From NCBI RefSeq assembly GCF_005281475.1, contig NZ_CP040106.1, forward strand, positions 4,554,501-4,618,500: 64,000 bases of DNA, read 5' to 3'. Below the pieces are notes generated by a model, which searched no databases, was not told the origin of the DNA, and saw nothing but the letters and a program-made list of their open reading frames with translations. A program made the translations under genes and the position numbers. The number at the start of each line of letters is the position of its first letter. Within the stretch, counting starts at the first letter, position 1. The stretch is from Echinicola rosea (lineage in GTDB: Bacteria > Bacteroidota > Bacteroidia > Cytophagales > Cyclobacteriaceae). Below, piece after piece: positions 1-8,263 of this stretch.

Positions 1-441
1 TTTGGGATTATAAAAATCGGCCGTTTGTGAAGAAAGCACCAGCTTATGGATACCATACCAGTCGGCGATCCGGATGATGGTGCCTAGATTTCCTGGGTCA
101 CGCACATCGTCCAGTGCAATGGCCAGTTCCCCTTCTTCGATATCAAATGGTGTATTTTTCTTAAGCTTGGCTACTGCCAAGGCTGCGTCGTTGGTTTGAA
201 AAGAGCCTGCAGACTCCAAGGTCTTTGGGGACACTTCATAGCTGGCCGCATTGCAGGAACTGATCAGCTGGGAATGTTGCTCTTGGTATTTGGCAGTATA
301 AAGAAGATGCGTAACTTCAAAATCCGAATGCAGTAATTCCGTTACATTCTTGGCTCCTTCCACAAAAAAAACGCCTTCCTGTTTACGGAATTTTTTCTGT
401 TGCAAGGATTTAATAAACTTAACTGTATTTTTGCTGATCAT
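1..441 (-). CDS. TrmH/SpoU-family RNA methyltransferase, partial (3' end outside window)
   Basis: SpoU-type (SPOUT) methyltransferases use S-adenosylmethionine to 2'-O-methylate ribose in rRNA or tRNA. Reading leftward from ATG at 441, 147 codons are open to the window edge. The N-terminal ~100 residues look like the substrate-binding domain of the RsmB/TrmH group (MISKNTVKFIKSLQQKKFRK, then EGVFFVEGAKNVTELL). They are followed by motif 1 of the SPOUT domain, ALDDVRDPGNLGTIIRIADW, with the conserved N and R of the active site. The C-terminal half with the knot lies outside the window. It is divergent from tamL with only 15 bases between the start codons. The exact RNA target cannot be told from this part. 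Confidence 0.9.
   Translation of the reverse strand, partial: MISKNTVKFIKSLQQKKFRKQEGVFFVEGAKNVTELLHSDFEVTHLLYTAKYQEQHSQLISSCNAASYEVSPKTLESAGSFQTNDAALAVAKLKKNTPFDIEEGELAIALDDVRDPGNLGTIIRIADWYGIHKLVLSSQTADFYNPK
426..433 (+). promoter_or_regulatory. Probable tamL promoter (-7 TATTTTTG, -33 TTG)
   Basis: TATTTTTG at 426-433 fits the Bacteroidota -7 consensus TAnnTTTG. A TTG at 400-402 lies 23 bases upstream, inside the accepted range for the -33 element. Transcription would start near 440, within the first codons of the divergent methyltransferase gene, and give a short leader before the GTG start at 457. Motif match only. Confidence 0.4.
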
Positions 442-456
442 TAAGGTCAATCAATT

Positions 457-2874
457 GTGAATAAAACCAAATATATAAACTTTATTCTAGCCTTGCTGTT
501 GCTTTCGTCATGTTCTTTGACCAAAGGGCTCAAAGAGAACGAATACCTGATTTATGATGTGGACCTTAAGGGCATCAAAAAAGCCAATGAAGTAAAAGTA
601 AAGCAGCTGATCAAGCAAACGCCCAATACCCGTGTACCGGTCATCAATTTTTCCCCCGGTGTATTCATTTACAATATTGGCGCGAAAAACTATGACAGTA
701 GTAAAGTGGCCAAAAAAATGGCTTCCTTACAAGCCAAGCAACGTGATATCCAAAGCCAACTCGAAAACGACCCCAACAACAACAAACTAGAAAAACGGTA
801 TTACAAATACGCCAATAGATTAGACGATCTCAAAAAGAAATTGAACTATGGCAACTGGTTCATGCGAACGGGAAACCCCAAAACTGTCCATGACAGTGCC
901 AAAACAGCAGAATCAGAAAAGGAAATCCAAAACTACTTGGTAAACCATGGATTTTTCGAGGCGGAAGTGAGTACGCAAATACAGCGGAAAAAGAAAAAAA
1001 TGTACATCACCTATAATGTAGCGGAAAACAGCCCCTACTTAATAGACAGCAGCTATACCAAAACCGGTGATGCCAATATTTCCCGTTTGTTGGAAAAGGA
1101 CAGTAAAAACAGCCTTGTGCATACGGGTCAACGCTACAACCAAGACAACCTTACGAAAGAGCGCCAGCAAGTCGAGGACTTGCTCAAAAACCGAGGGTAC
1201 TATACGTTCTCCAAAACCTATATCGAATACAATGTCTATAAAGATACAGTGGACAAAAATGTGGTGATCGAACAGGTCATCCGAAAACCCTCCTTTGCAG
1301 ATCAGCACAAGGTTTATACGATCGATTCGGTGATCTTTGAGATTTCTACTCCTACAGATGTTATTTCGGACCAAGAAGTGCAAAAGCAATATGATGACAT
1401 CTCATACATCATGTACCGTGACCGCTATTCGGAAAAAATCATTGATTCAAGGGTCTTTATCGATAAAGGTGCACTATACAACAAGTCCGAAGTACTGGAA
1501 ACCCAGCGGCAACTGGCCAATTTGGATATTTTCCGCTATATCAATATTTCTTTCGATACACTGGGCAACCACATTACCACGCGGATACAGACTCAGCCCA
1601 ATGAAAAATACCAAATCACCAACCAATTGGGTGCCAGTATCACGGAACAACTACCAGGGCCGTTTTTTAGCCACTCGCTGCGAAACAGAAACCTCTTTCG
1701 TGGGCTGGAGATCTTTGAGTTTAACTTCCGGGCCGGTCTGGAAGGAGTGGCATCGGCAACGGCGGAAGGCGGTGTTTACCGTAGCCGAGAGCTCAGCACT
1801 TCGGCATCGGTCATTTTCCCACAATTTTTGCTCCCATTTAGCAGAAAAGGGCTCAAACGCTACGGGCGGTACAATCCCCGAACCAGAACACTGATCGGGT
1901 ACAATTATGTAAACCGTCCGGAATATATCCGGGAGGGTTTCAACACGATAATAGCCTATAATTGGGCTACACGCAACCAACGGCAACAATACAGTGTAAA
2001 TATCCTGGATGCCAACCTGATCAGATCCAATCTGGATCCAGACTTTGAGAATCGCCTGATAGAGCTCCAAGAGCAAGGTAACAACTTGATCAATTCCTTT
2101 CAGTCTTCGTATGTCAGCAGTATTTCCGGTCAGGTGATCATCAACTTCAACCAGTATGGCCTATGGCAAAGAAACCGGTCTTCCCTATGGCGACTTAACT
2201 TCGAAAGCGGCGGAACCACTATCAACTTCCTGAACAAAGCGCATTTCCAAAACCGAAACTTAAAATACTTCCAGTTTCTAAAATTCCAGTCAGACTTCAG
2301 AAGATACATTCCCCTCAGTAGAAAAAGCACATTTGCCTATCGCATCAATGCGGGACTGGCTGTTCCCTATGGCATAAGTGATGGAGTACTGCCGTATGAA
2401 AAATACTTCTTTGCAGGAGGAAGTACCAGTATTCGGGCCTGGTCGCCAAGACGTTTGGGCCCTGGGTCATTCACCCCCCAGACAGATGAAGAAGGGAATT
2501 TTGATTACCGGTATGAGCAGCCGGGAGACATTTTGCTAGAGGGAATGTTTGAGATCAGGCGTGAGCTATTTGGGTACTTTGACGGGGTGTTTTTTGTAGA
2601 TGCGGGGAACACGTGGACCCTAAAAGAAGACCCCACAAGGGAAGGCTCCCAGTTTAAACCAAAGACTTTCGTCCGTGAAATTGCCGTGGGTACGGGGATC
2701 GGACTGCGGATGGATTTTGATTTTTTGGTACTCAGATTGGACATGGGGATCAAGGCCATCGACCCGGCTCAGCCAAAGGGAGAGCGTTTTGTTCTCGACA
2801 ACCTTTCGTTTAAGAAACCTTTGGGCGAAAAAGGTCAAACCGTATTTAACATTGGTATTGGATATCCTTTCTAA
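457..2874 (+). CDS. tamL: TamL: BamA/TamA-like outer membrane assembly lipoprotein
   Basis: Omp85-superfamily protein that probably helps to insert or export outer membrane proteins; in Bacteroidota the lipidated TamA homologue is called TamL and partners with TamB. The GTG start at 457 gives a lipoprotein signal with lipobox LLSSC (lipidated Cys19). Residues ~85-130 are charged and probably coiled coil, ~145-385 form POTRA-like repeats, and ~390-805 the 16-strand barrel. The barrel has the family's late motif FFAGGSTSIRAWSPRRLGPG and ends in Phe (NIGIGYPF), the usual terminal signal of outer membrane barrels. Length (805 aa) is normal for the Bacteroidota form. The neighbouring RNA methyltransferase is commonly found beside tamL in this phylum (from memory). 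No tamB is in the window. Confidence 0.88.
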   Translation: MNKTKYINFILALLLLSSCSLTKGLKENEYLIYDVDLKGIKKANEVKVKQLIKQTPNTRVPVINFSPGVFIYNIGAKNYDSSKVAKKMASLQAKQRDIQSQLENDPNNNKLEKRYYKYANRLDDLKKKLNYGNWFMRTGNPKTVHDSAKTAESEKEIQNYLVNHGFFEAEVSTQIQRKKKKMYITYNVAENSPYLIDSSYTKTGDANISRLLEKDSKNSLVHTGQRYNQDNLTKERQQVEDLLKNRGYYTFSKTYIEYNVYKDTVDKNVVIEQVIRKPSFADQHKVYTIDSVIFEISTPTDVISDQEVQKQYDDISYIMYRDRYSEKIIDSRVFIDKGALYNKSEVLETQRQLANLDIFRYINISFDTLGNHITTRIQTQPNEKYQITNQLGASITEQLPGPFFSHSLRNRNLFRGLEIFEFNFRAGLEGVASATAEGGVYRSRELSTSASVIFPQFLLPFSRKGLKRYGRYNPRTRTLIGYNYVNRPEYIREGFNTIIAYNWATRNQRQQYSVNILDANLIRSNLDPDFENRLIELQEQGNNLINSFQSSYVSSISGQVIINFNQYGLWQRNRSSLWRLNFESGGTTINFLNKAHFQNRNLKYFQFLKFQSDFRRYIPLSRKSTFAYRINAGLAVPYGISDGVLPYEKYFFAGGSTSIRAWSPRRLGPGSFTPQTDEEGNFDYRYEQPGDILLEGMFEIRRELFGYFDGVFFVDAGNTWTLKEDPTREGSQFKPKTFVREIAVGTGIGLRMDFDFLVLRLDMGIKAIDPAQPKGERFVLDNLSFKKPLGEKGQTVFNIGIGYPF

Positions 2875-3084
2875 TGGTTTAATTTTGGAACATTGCAGCA
2901 ATCAAACCGTTAAGAAGTGGGTATTACCGTTTGATCCTCCACTGGTTTGCCTGTAAAAAAGGTTTCCCGCAGATTCCAGATTACCGGCCAAAATTGGTGG
3001 ACACTTGGTCTGACGGGCACTTTGCCCGGTAATCCTGAGGATAATTCTCGATAAAAACAACACGTATCATTTACCTATAGATAA

Positions 3085-3993
3085 ATGTCAAAAAGCATCA
3101 GCAAAGAGCAGATTTCAGAAGCGTTCAAAGACATACAAGACCACATTTGCCAAGAACTGGAAGCAGGGGACGGCAAAGCCAAATTTCACGAAGACCTCTG
3201 GAAAAGAGCGGCAGGTGGCGGTGGCCGCACACGGATCATCAAGGATGGAAACATCATTGCCAAAGGCGGCGTGGCCTTTTCTGCTGTCCATGGTCCCACA
3301 CCAGATAAAATCCTGAAAAAACTAAAACTGGAAAAGGCCGATTTCTATGCTACCGGTGTATCCATCGTGATCCACCCAAACAGCCCCATGGTACCAATCA
3401 TCCATATGAACATCCGGTATTTTGAGATGAGCAACGGCACCTATTGGTTTGGAGGCGGAATAGACCTTACGCCACACTACGTGGACAAGGGAGACGCGCG
3501 GTACTTTCACCAACAAATAAAAGCGGTCTGCGACCAGTACAACCCTGAATTCTACCCAAAATATAAAAGGTGGGCGGATGATTATTTTTACCTCCCCCAC
3601 CGTGAGGAAACAAGGGGCGTTGGAGGTATTTTCTTTGACCGCCTGACGGCAACAGAAGCCAACTCATTTGAATCTATTTATGAATTTGTAAAATCCATTG
3701 GCTTCCTCTTTCCAAAAATTTACCGTCACTTTATGGCCAAGAATGCCGCATTGCCATTTGGTGAAAACGAGCAAAAATGGCAAGCCTTGAGAAGGGGACG
3801 CTACGTGGAATTCAACCTTGTTTGGGATGCAGGGACGAAGTTTGGGCTGGACACGAATGGCCGCACTGAAAGCATTCTTATGAGTATGCCTCCCGTGGCA
3901 GAATGGGAATACATGAACATTCCGGAAGAAGGCAGTAAAGAGGCGGAAACGCTTGGATTACTGAAAAAAGATATTGACTGGATTAACCTATAA
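3085..3993 (+). CDS. hemF: Oxygen-dependent coproporphyrinogen III oxidase
   Basis: Converts coproporphyrinogen III to protoporphyrinogen IX by two oxidative decarboxylations with O2, in cytosolic haem synthesis. The 302-aa protein carries the family signatures in order: GGGIDLTPHYVDKGDARYFH (around residue 130), then the WADDYFYLPHREETRGVGGI block with FFDRL (around residue 160-185), and C-terminal LRRGRYVEFNLVWDAGTKFG with TESILMSMPP. The catalytic His and Arg residues of these blocks are present. Start ATG at 3085; length is typical. It implies an aerobic or microaerobic life style. The next gene begins within or just after its stop codon. Confidence 0.96.
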   Translation: MSKSISKEQISEAFKDIQDHICQELEAGDGKAKFHEDLWKRAAGGGGRTRIIKDGNIIAKGGVAFSAVHGPTPDKILKKLKLEKADFYATGVSIVIHPNSPMVPIIHMNIRYFEMSNGTYWFGGGIDLTPHYVDKGDARYFHQQIKAVCDQYNPEFYPKYKRWADDYFYLPHREETRGVGGIFFDRLTATEANSFESIYEFVKSIGFLFPKIYRHFMAKNAALPFGENEQKWQALRRGRYVEFNLVWDAGTKFGLDTNGRTESILMSMPPVAEWEYMNIPEEGSKEAETLGLLKKDIDWINL

Positions 3994-3997
3994 GCCT

Positions 3998-4591
3998 GTG
4001 ATAGAAACACTGAAACATTGGGATGAAGAGCTTTTTCTTTTCCTGAATGCCCAGCACTTGGACTGGTTAGACCCCATCATGTTTGGCATTTCCGGTAAGT
4101 TGATTTGGCTTCCTTTTTATGCCCTTTTGGTCTATCTGATTATCAGAAATGCAGGTAAAGGCAGTATCTGGATTTTCATCGGGATTGCTTTGGCAATTCT
4201 TTTTAGCGACCAAATCGCCTCTGGTTTTATGAAGCCTTTCTTTGAGCGTCCGCGTCCCTGCCATGATCCGCGCTGGGAAGGTATTATGTTTAATTATAAA
4301 CACTGTGGTGGCATGTATGGTTTTGCATCCTCCCATGCCTCCAATACTTTTTCGCTGGCCACCTATTTGCTGGTGACCTTCCACCGAAAAGTCAAGGGCT
4401 TCGGATGGATGTTCTTGTGGGCCGCTCTCGTTTCCTATTCCAGAATTTACCTAGGTGTGCACTATCCTGCCGATGTGCTCGTAGGCGCTGTGGTGGGCAT
4501 GATTTCGGCATTCGTTGCCTGGTGGTTAGTCGTAAAAATCAAGATGACCACCATCCGAAAGGTCGAAGAAATGGATGAGCAAGAAGAATAG
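3998..4591 (+). CDS. PAP2-family membrane phosphatase
   Basis: Type 2 phosphatidic acid phosphatase superfamily; members dephosphorylate lipid phosphates such as undecaprenyl pyrophosphate or phosphatidylglycerophosphate at the membrane. All three active-site motifs are visible: K-PFFERPRP (KX6RP), ASSHAS (PSGH-like, with SSH) and SRIYLGVHYPADV (SRX5HX3D). Four to five hydrophobic segments fit the usual topology, and the C-terminus is acidic. The GTG at 3998 is preferred because it avoids overlap with hemF; an in-frame ATG at 3974 would add eight residues and overlap hemF by 20 bases. Probably co-transcribed with hemF. The actual lipid substrate is unknown. Confidence 0.9.
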   Translation: MIETLKHWDEELFLFLNAQHLDWLDPIMFGISGKLIWLPFYALLVYLIIRNAGKGSIWIFIGIALAILFSDQIASGFMKPFFERPRPCHDPRWEGIMFNYKHCGGMYGFASSHASNTFSLATYLLVTFHRKVKGFGWMFLWAALVSYSRIYLGVHYPADVLVGAVVGMISAFVAWWLVVKIKMTTIRKVEEMDEQEE

Positions 4592-4742
4592 TCAGCAACC
4601 CATTGTGGATGGCAAATCCTACACTTCCGAGCGACTGATTACACCCTTCGACATGCCCAGAAAGTTTCGGATGCCTGTGCGTAGCCAGAAGCCATCCACG
4701 GCGACTCCCTGCTCTTTCCCCTAATCTTCCTTGGCCAAAAAC

Positions 4743-5330
4743 TCAATAACCTTTCACCATGCGCTGGATATACTTGCCAACGATGTCAAATTCCAAATTG
4801 ACCTTATCCCCTACTTTCAGCTGGTGAAAATTGGTATGCTCATAGGTATATGGAATGATGGCTACGGAAAAGACGCCCGGTCTGGAATTAAAGCAGGTCA
4901 GGCTGGTGCCATTAATGGTAATGGAACCTTTTTCCACTGTTACGTTACCGGCAGTTTCCTCAAATGAAAAATCAAAGAGCCAACTTCCATCCTGATTTCC
5001 AACCCGTTCCACTTTACCGATCTGATCCACATGTCCCTGCACGATATGCCCATCGAAACGGCCATTGGCCGGCATGCATCTTTCCAAATTCACCTTAGTA
5101 CCTTCTTTCCATTCCTGAAGGTTTGTCCTTTTGAGTGTCTCATCAATGGCCGTTACCGTATAAATATCCCCGGCCACCTTTACCACCGTCAAACACACCC
5201 CGTTATGCGCCACCGATTGATCGATTTTCAGTTCTCCCGTAATCGGCGATTTGATATCAAAGTGGATATTTGTACCTTCTCGGGAAATGGCCACAATTTC
5301 GCCCATGGTCTCTACGATACCCGTAAACAT
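4743..5330 (-). CDS. ribE: Riboflavin synthase alpha subunit
   Basis: Dismutates two molecules of 6,7-dimethyl-8-ribityllumazine to riboflavin and the pyrimidinedione precursor. The 195-aa protein shows the two similar lumazine-binding halves: the N-terminal signature MFTGIVETMG with SVAHNGVCLTV (residues ~1-55 and on), and the second half starting near GRFDGHIVQGHVDQIGKV with SLTCF near residue 150. Length is normal. No FMN riboswitch was recognised in the 145 bases between it and the divergent pcm gene. No other rib gene is next to it. Confidence 0.95.
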   Translation of the reverse strand: MFTGIVETMGEIVAISREGTNIHFDIKSPITGELKIDQSVAHNGVCLTVVKVAGDIYTVTAIDETLKRTNLQEWKEGTKVNLERCMPANGRFDGHIVQGHVDQIGKVERVGNQDGSWLFDFSFEETAGNVTVEKGSITINGTSLTCFNSRPGVFSVAIIPYTYEHTNFHQLKVGDKVNLEFDIVGKYIQRMVKGY

Positions 5331-5475
5331 CTTCCTAGTTAAATTTAACGTTCATAAAATCAGGCAATAAGTAAAATTGCCCATTAAGGATTAAAATTAA
5401 GCGATTTAATCCATTAACTTAGCATTAAACCTAGCTTAAAAAGAATTTTCAACGCAAATAAGTTCACTTATCATT

Positions 5476-6129
5476 ATGATAAACTTGGAGGATGGCTATT
5501 CTCACAAAGGTCAGCGAAAAACTCTGGTAAAGACACTGGAAAGAAAGGGTATCATGGACAAGAAGGTGCTGGAAGCCATTGGTACGATTCCCCGTCATTT
5601 TTTCTTCGACAGTGCCCTGCATTCCCATGCCTATGAGGACAAAGCTTTTCCCATCGGTGAAGGACAGACCATCTCACAGCCATTTACCGTCGCCTTCCAA
5701 AGCGAACTCTTGGCGATCCAACCTGGTGATAAGGTATTGGAGATCGGCACAGGATCCGGGTATCAAGCCGCCATTCTCTATCTTTTGGGCGCGGAAGTAC
5801 ATACCATAGAATATAACCAAAGCCTATATCGAAGGACCAAAAATTTCCTTCCCAAGCTCGGCATCAAAGCCCATTTCTATCACGGTGATGGCTCCCTAGG
5901 CATTCCCGAAAAAGCTCCTTTTGACAAGATCATCGTCACGGCAGGGGCACCTGTGGTGCCCAAGAGCCTGCTCAAACAGCTCAAGGTCGGTGGCATTTTG
6001 GTCATCCCGGTGGGTGATAGAAAGACCCAGAAGATGATGAAATTGACAAAAAAAACGGCCAAACAAATAACCCAGGAGGAATACGACAGCTTTGCTTTTG
6101 TGCCGCTACTGGGACATGAAGGGTGGTAA
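5476..6129 (+). CDS. pcm: Protein-L-isoaspartate O-methyltransferase
   Basis: Uses S-adenosylmethionine to methylate isoaspartyl residues in damaged proteins, starting their repair. The 217-aa protein has the family's GEGQTISQPFTVAFQ substrate loop (residues ~55-70), then SAM motif I VLEIGTGSGYQAAILYLLG, motif II IIVTAGAP and motif III GGILVIPVG. Length matches the bacterial enzyme. It stands alone: divergent ribE is upstream and an intergenic repeat element begins 30 bases downstream. Confidence 0.95.
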   Translation: MINLEDGYSHKGQRKTLVKTLERKGIMDKKVLEAIGTIPRHFFFDSALHSHAYEDKAFPIGEGQTISQPFTVAFQSELLAIQPGDKVLEIGTGSGYQAAILYLLGAEVHTIEYNQSLYRRTKNFLPKLGIKAHFYHGDGSLGIPEKAPFDKIIVTAGAPVVPKSLLKQLKVGGILVIPVGDRKTQKMMKLTKKTAKQITQEEYDSFAFVPLLGHEGW

Positions 6130-6683
6130 GCAGCGCTGTCATGTATTTTATAAGTATTAACCTGAGCTCGACTTAATTTTAGTATTAAAAGCGTCATACG
6201 CGAACCCTTTTAAGGAGGATGTGGGTTGGAAAAGGGTGTGGCAGCTCGCCGCGGCGAGCTGCCACGGCTTCCACCCCTCAAATCTCCCTCTAAGCCTCGC
6301 AGTGACGATTTTATAATCGAACTGAGGTTATTAGTATTTAGTAGAAAGTGCGAAGTTTCCATTTCTGAATGGTGACTGAATGGTGCGGGATCTCTGCCCC
6401 AGCAAAGGCAAGAATGGAGTAACCGTGGATGGCCTTCGGCTACGCTCAGGATCCCTTAGCTGTCCTTAATTGGAATCCTTGACATCATTAGACAATTGGC
6501 CAACGGCAATTTAAAATGCTCCTGATTCCTGTATGGAGCAGGTCGAAAGGGACAATCCGGAAATCGCGGGTCGGCCACTTTAGCAATAAAACAAGCAGGA
6601 TCAAAATTTTATTTCACACATTACGTTTTAAAACTTGATTTGTAGAATTAAAATTTTGTATTTTCGTAAAAAATATAATTAAA
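6130..6683. other. Intergenic region of 554 bases with a repeat element
   Basis: Holds the MITE-like repeat at 6160-6328, a short dispersed motif at 6433-6450 (of the ccttcggctacgctcagg type) and, before the thioesterase gene, a possible promoter: TTG at 6640-6642 and TATTTTCG at 6659-6666. No coding sequence was recognised. Confidence 0.6.
6160..6328 (+). repeat. MITE-like palindromic element, copy 1
   Basis: Runs from ACCTGAGCTCGACTTAA to TCGAACTGAGGT, so the ends are imperfect inverted repeats, and is centred on a perfect 26-bp palindrome (TGGCAGCTCGCCG and its complement) near 6239-6264. The two halves can pair almost along the whole length. A second copy in inverted orientation lies at 41936-42102; by eye they are about 95% identical, with some seven substitutions and one 2-base indel. 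TATTA flanks both ends here (6155-6159 and 6329-6333), a possible target duplication. It has no coding capacity, so movement would need a transposase elsewhere. Confidence 0.8.
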
Positions 6684-7226
6684 ATGGGAAAAGTAAAGCG
6701 AGCACAGGAATCTGAAGTAATCATGACCGAGATGGTCCTACCCAATGATACCAATACACTCAACAACCTCATGGGGGGCAAATTGATGCATTGGCTGGAT
6801 GTAGTAGGTGCTATTGCTGCACAGAAACACTCCAACAGGATCGTGGTAACTGCCTCAGCGGACAGTATTTCTTTCCAACATCCCATTGCCCTTGGCAACG
6901 TCGTCACCTTAAAAGCCCAGGTGACCCGGTCTTTCAACAGCTCCATGGAAGTCTATATTGAAGTATGGGCGGAAGATATTCCTGCCAACAAAAAAACCAA
7001 AACACACCGGGCATTTTTCACCTTTGTCGCCGTGGATCAAAACGGTCGCCCTATAGAAGTACCTAAATTAGAACCTACCACTGATGAAGAGAAGGAATTG
7101 TTTGACGGAGCACTTCGCAGACGGCAATTACGCTTGGTACTTTCCAAAAGGATGGATCCAAAGGATGCCGTGGAGCTTAAATCCATCTTCGGCTTAGAAG
7201 AAGCTTTAGGTGCAAAGAAAGAGTAG
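6684..7226 (+). CDS. Acyl-CoA thioesterase, hotdog fold
   Basis: Hydrolyses acyl-CoA esters to free acid and CoA. The 180-aa protein has one hotdog domain (residues ~12-130) with the family pattern NTLNNLMGGKLMHWLDVVGA followed by AAQKH, where the Asp of HWLD is the usual catalytic residue, then SADSISFQHPIALGNVV and a strand AFFTFVAVD. This fits the YciA/BFIT-like group. The last ~45 residues are charged and helical (DGALRRRQLRLVLSKRM), as in other acyl-CoA thioesterases of this group. Chain-length preference cannot be read. It is a single gene; ATG at 6684 follows an AT-rich leader. Confidence 0.9.
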   Translation: MGKVKRAQESEVIMTEMVLPNDTNTLNNLMGGKLMHWLDVVGAIAAQKHSNRIVVTASADSISFQHPIALGNVVTLKAQVTRSFNSSMEVYIEVWAEDIPANKKTKTHRAFFTFVAVDQNGRPIEVPKLEPTTDEEKELFDGALRRRQLRLVLSKRMDPKDAVELKSIFGLEEALGAKKE

Positions 7227-7337
7227 TTTCACAACACCCCTTTTGGGTTTTCAGGGTTTTGGATATAAAAACCGATCTAATCCCTGAGAAATCAAACAAA
7301 AGTTGTTTTCAGGCGATTTTTTGATCATTTTAGCCGT

Positions 7338-7922
7338 ATGGAAGAAATGGACATCGACAAATTGGGATTCTTCATAGAGGAAGATATTTTCCTTATCCCA
7401 GAAGACGCCCAAGAGATACTGCTAGCAGATAAATTCAAGGATGTTGCTGGAGATATTTCTGAAAAAAATCCTGCAACTACGACCGGCAGCATTGCCGAAA
7501 ACCCGGAAGCGCAACCGGACAACGAAACCGTCTCCCCTCCTTCGTTGGTTTACGACGGGGATTTTGAAAAAGGCTTGCTAGTCATCCATCAGGATGATCC
7601 ATTGGGCGAGGAACTAAAGGAGTTTTTATTGAAAATCCTCCGAGCGGTTTCCTATTCGCTTAAAGACATTGCCTTGATCTCCGCCTCCCAAGTGGCCGAA
7701 CTTCCACCAGAAGCAGTCCAACAGCTCAACCCTCATAAAATCCTGGTATTTGGGCGGCTGAGCCATCCGATGATCCAGCTCAAAGAGGTCAATTATGAAG
7801 TCACCAGTGACGGAGAAATTGAGTACCTTTTTGCCGATAGCCTGCCTGTCATCTATGAAGAGCAAAACCTCAAAAAGCAACTTTGGAAAAGTCTCCAAGC
7901 ATTTTTCAACATCAATAAGTAA
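7338..7922 (+). CDS. Uncharacterised protein, possible HolD-like (DNA polymerase III psi-like)
   Basis: No firm family was recognised for this 194-aa cytosolic protein. Residues ~35-75 are low-complexity and polar, a probable linker. From ~77 a compact alpha/beta domain begins (LVYDGDFEKGLLVIHQDD, KILVFGRLSHPMIQL). The C-terminus, LPVIYEEQNLKKQLWKSLQ, resembles the 'LP.....P.LKK.LW..L' ending that I associate with psi (HolD) subunits, which have an inactive uracil-DNA-glycosylase-like fold. That link is weak. It is the first gene of a tight group: the next start lies two bases past its stop. ATG at 7347 is an alternative start. Confidence 0.7.
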   Translation: MEEMDIDKLGFFIEEDIFLIPEDAQEILLADKFKDVAGDISEKNPATTTGSIAENPEAQPDNETVSPPSLVYDGDFEKGLLVIHQDDPLGEELKEFLLKILRAVSYSLKDIALISASQVAELPPEAVQQLNPHKILVFGRLSHPMIQLKEVNYEVTSDGEIEYLFADSLPVIYEEQNLKKQLWKSLQAFFNINK

Positions 7923-7924
7923 CA

Positions 7925-8248
7925 ATGGACAACGCACATAAATTACGAATACTCAATCGATTTAGAATCATCAGTTATGCAGAGGGCATTTCCTATCTCC
8001 TCTTGCTGTTTGTCGCCATGCCCTTAAAGTACACCATGGACATGCCTCTAGCGGTGAAATATACCGGTTGGGTGCACGGCATTCTTTTTATCCTGTATGT
8101 ATATTTTGTTTTCCCTACCCGCAGAAGCCTGAACTGGACCTTTCGCAGGACGCTATTTGCCCTAATTGCCTCAGTGCTGCCTTTTGGTCCTTTCCTGTTC
8201 GATAGAAAATTAAGACAACAAGAGCATCAAATAGAAGAAAAGGATTAA
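7925..8248 (+). CDS. DUF3817-family small membrane protein
   Basis: A 107-aa protein with three hydrophobic segments (about 17-35, 45-63 and 78-95). The pattern RIISYAEGISYLLLLFVAMPLK, quoted here in part as AEGISYLLLLF, and KYTGWVHGILFILYV are typical of the DUF3817 family, whose function is unknown. The C-terminus is charged (RKLRQQEHQIEEKD) and presumably cytosolic. It lies two bases after the preceding gene and 15 before the next, so all three are probably one transcript. Confidence 0.85.
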   Translation: MDNAHKLRILNRFRIISYAEGISYLLLLFVAMPLKYTMDMPLAVKYTGWVHGILFILYVYFVFPTRRSLNWTFRRTLFALIASVLPFGPFLFDRKLRQQEHQIEEKD

Positions 8249-8263
8249 CGATCATCCCCCACT

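Noticed and set aside
5331..5475. FMN riboswitch upstream of riboflavin synthase
   Set aside because: None of the conserved FMN-element core sequence is present in the 145-base leader.
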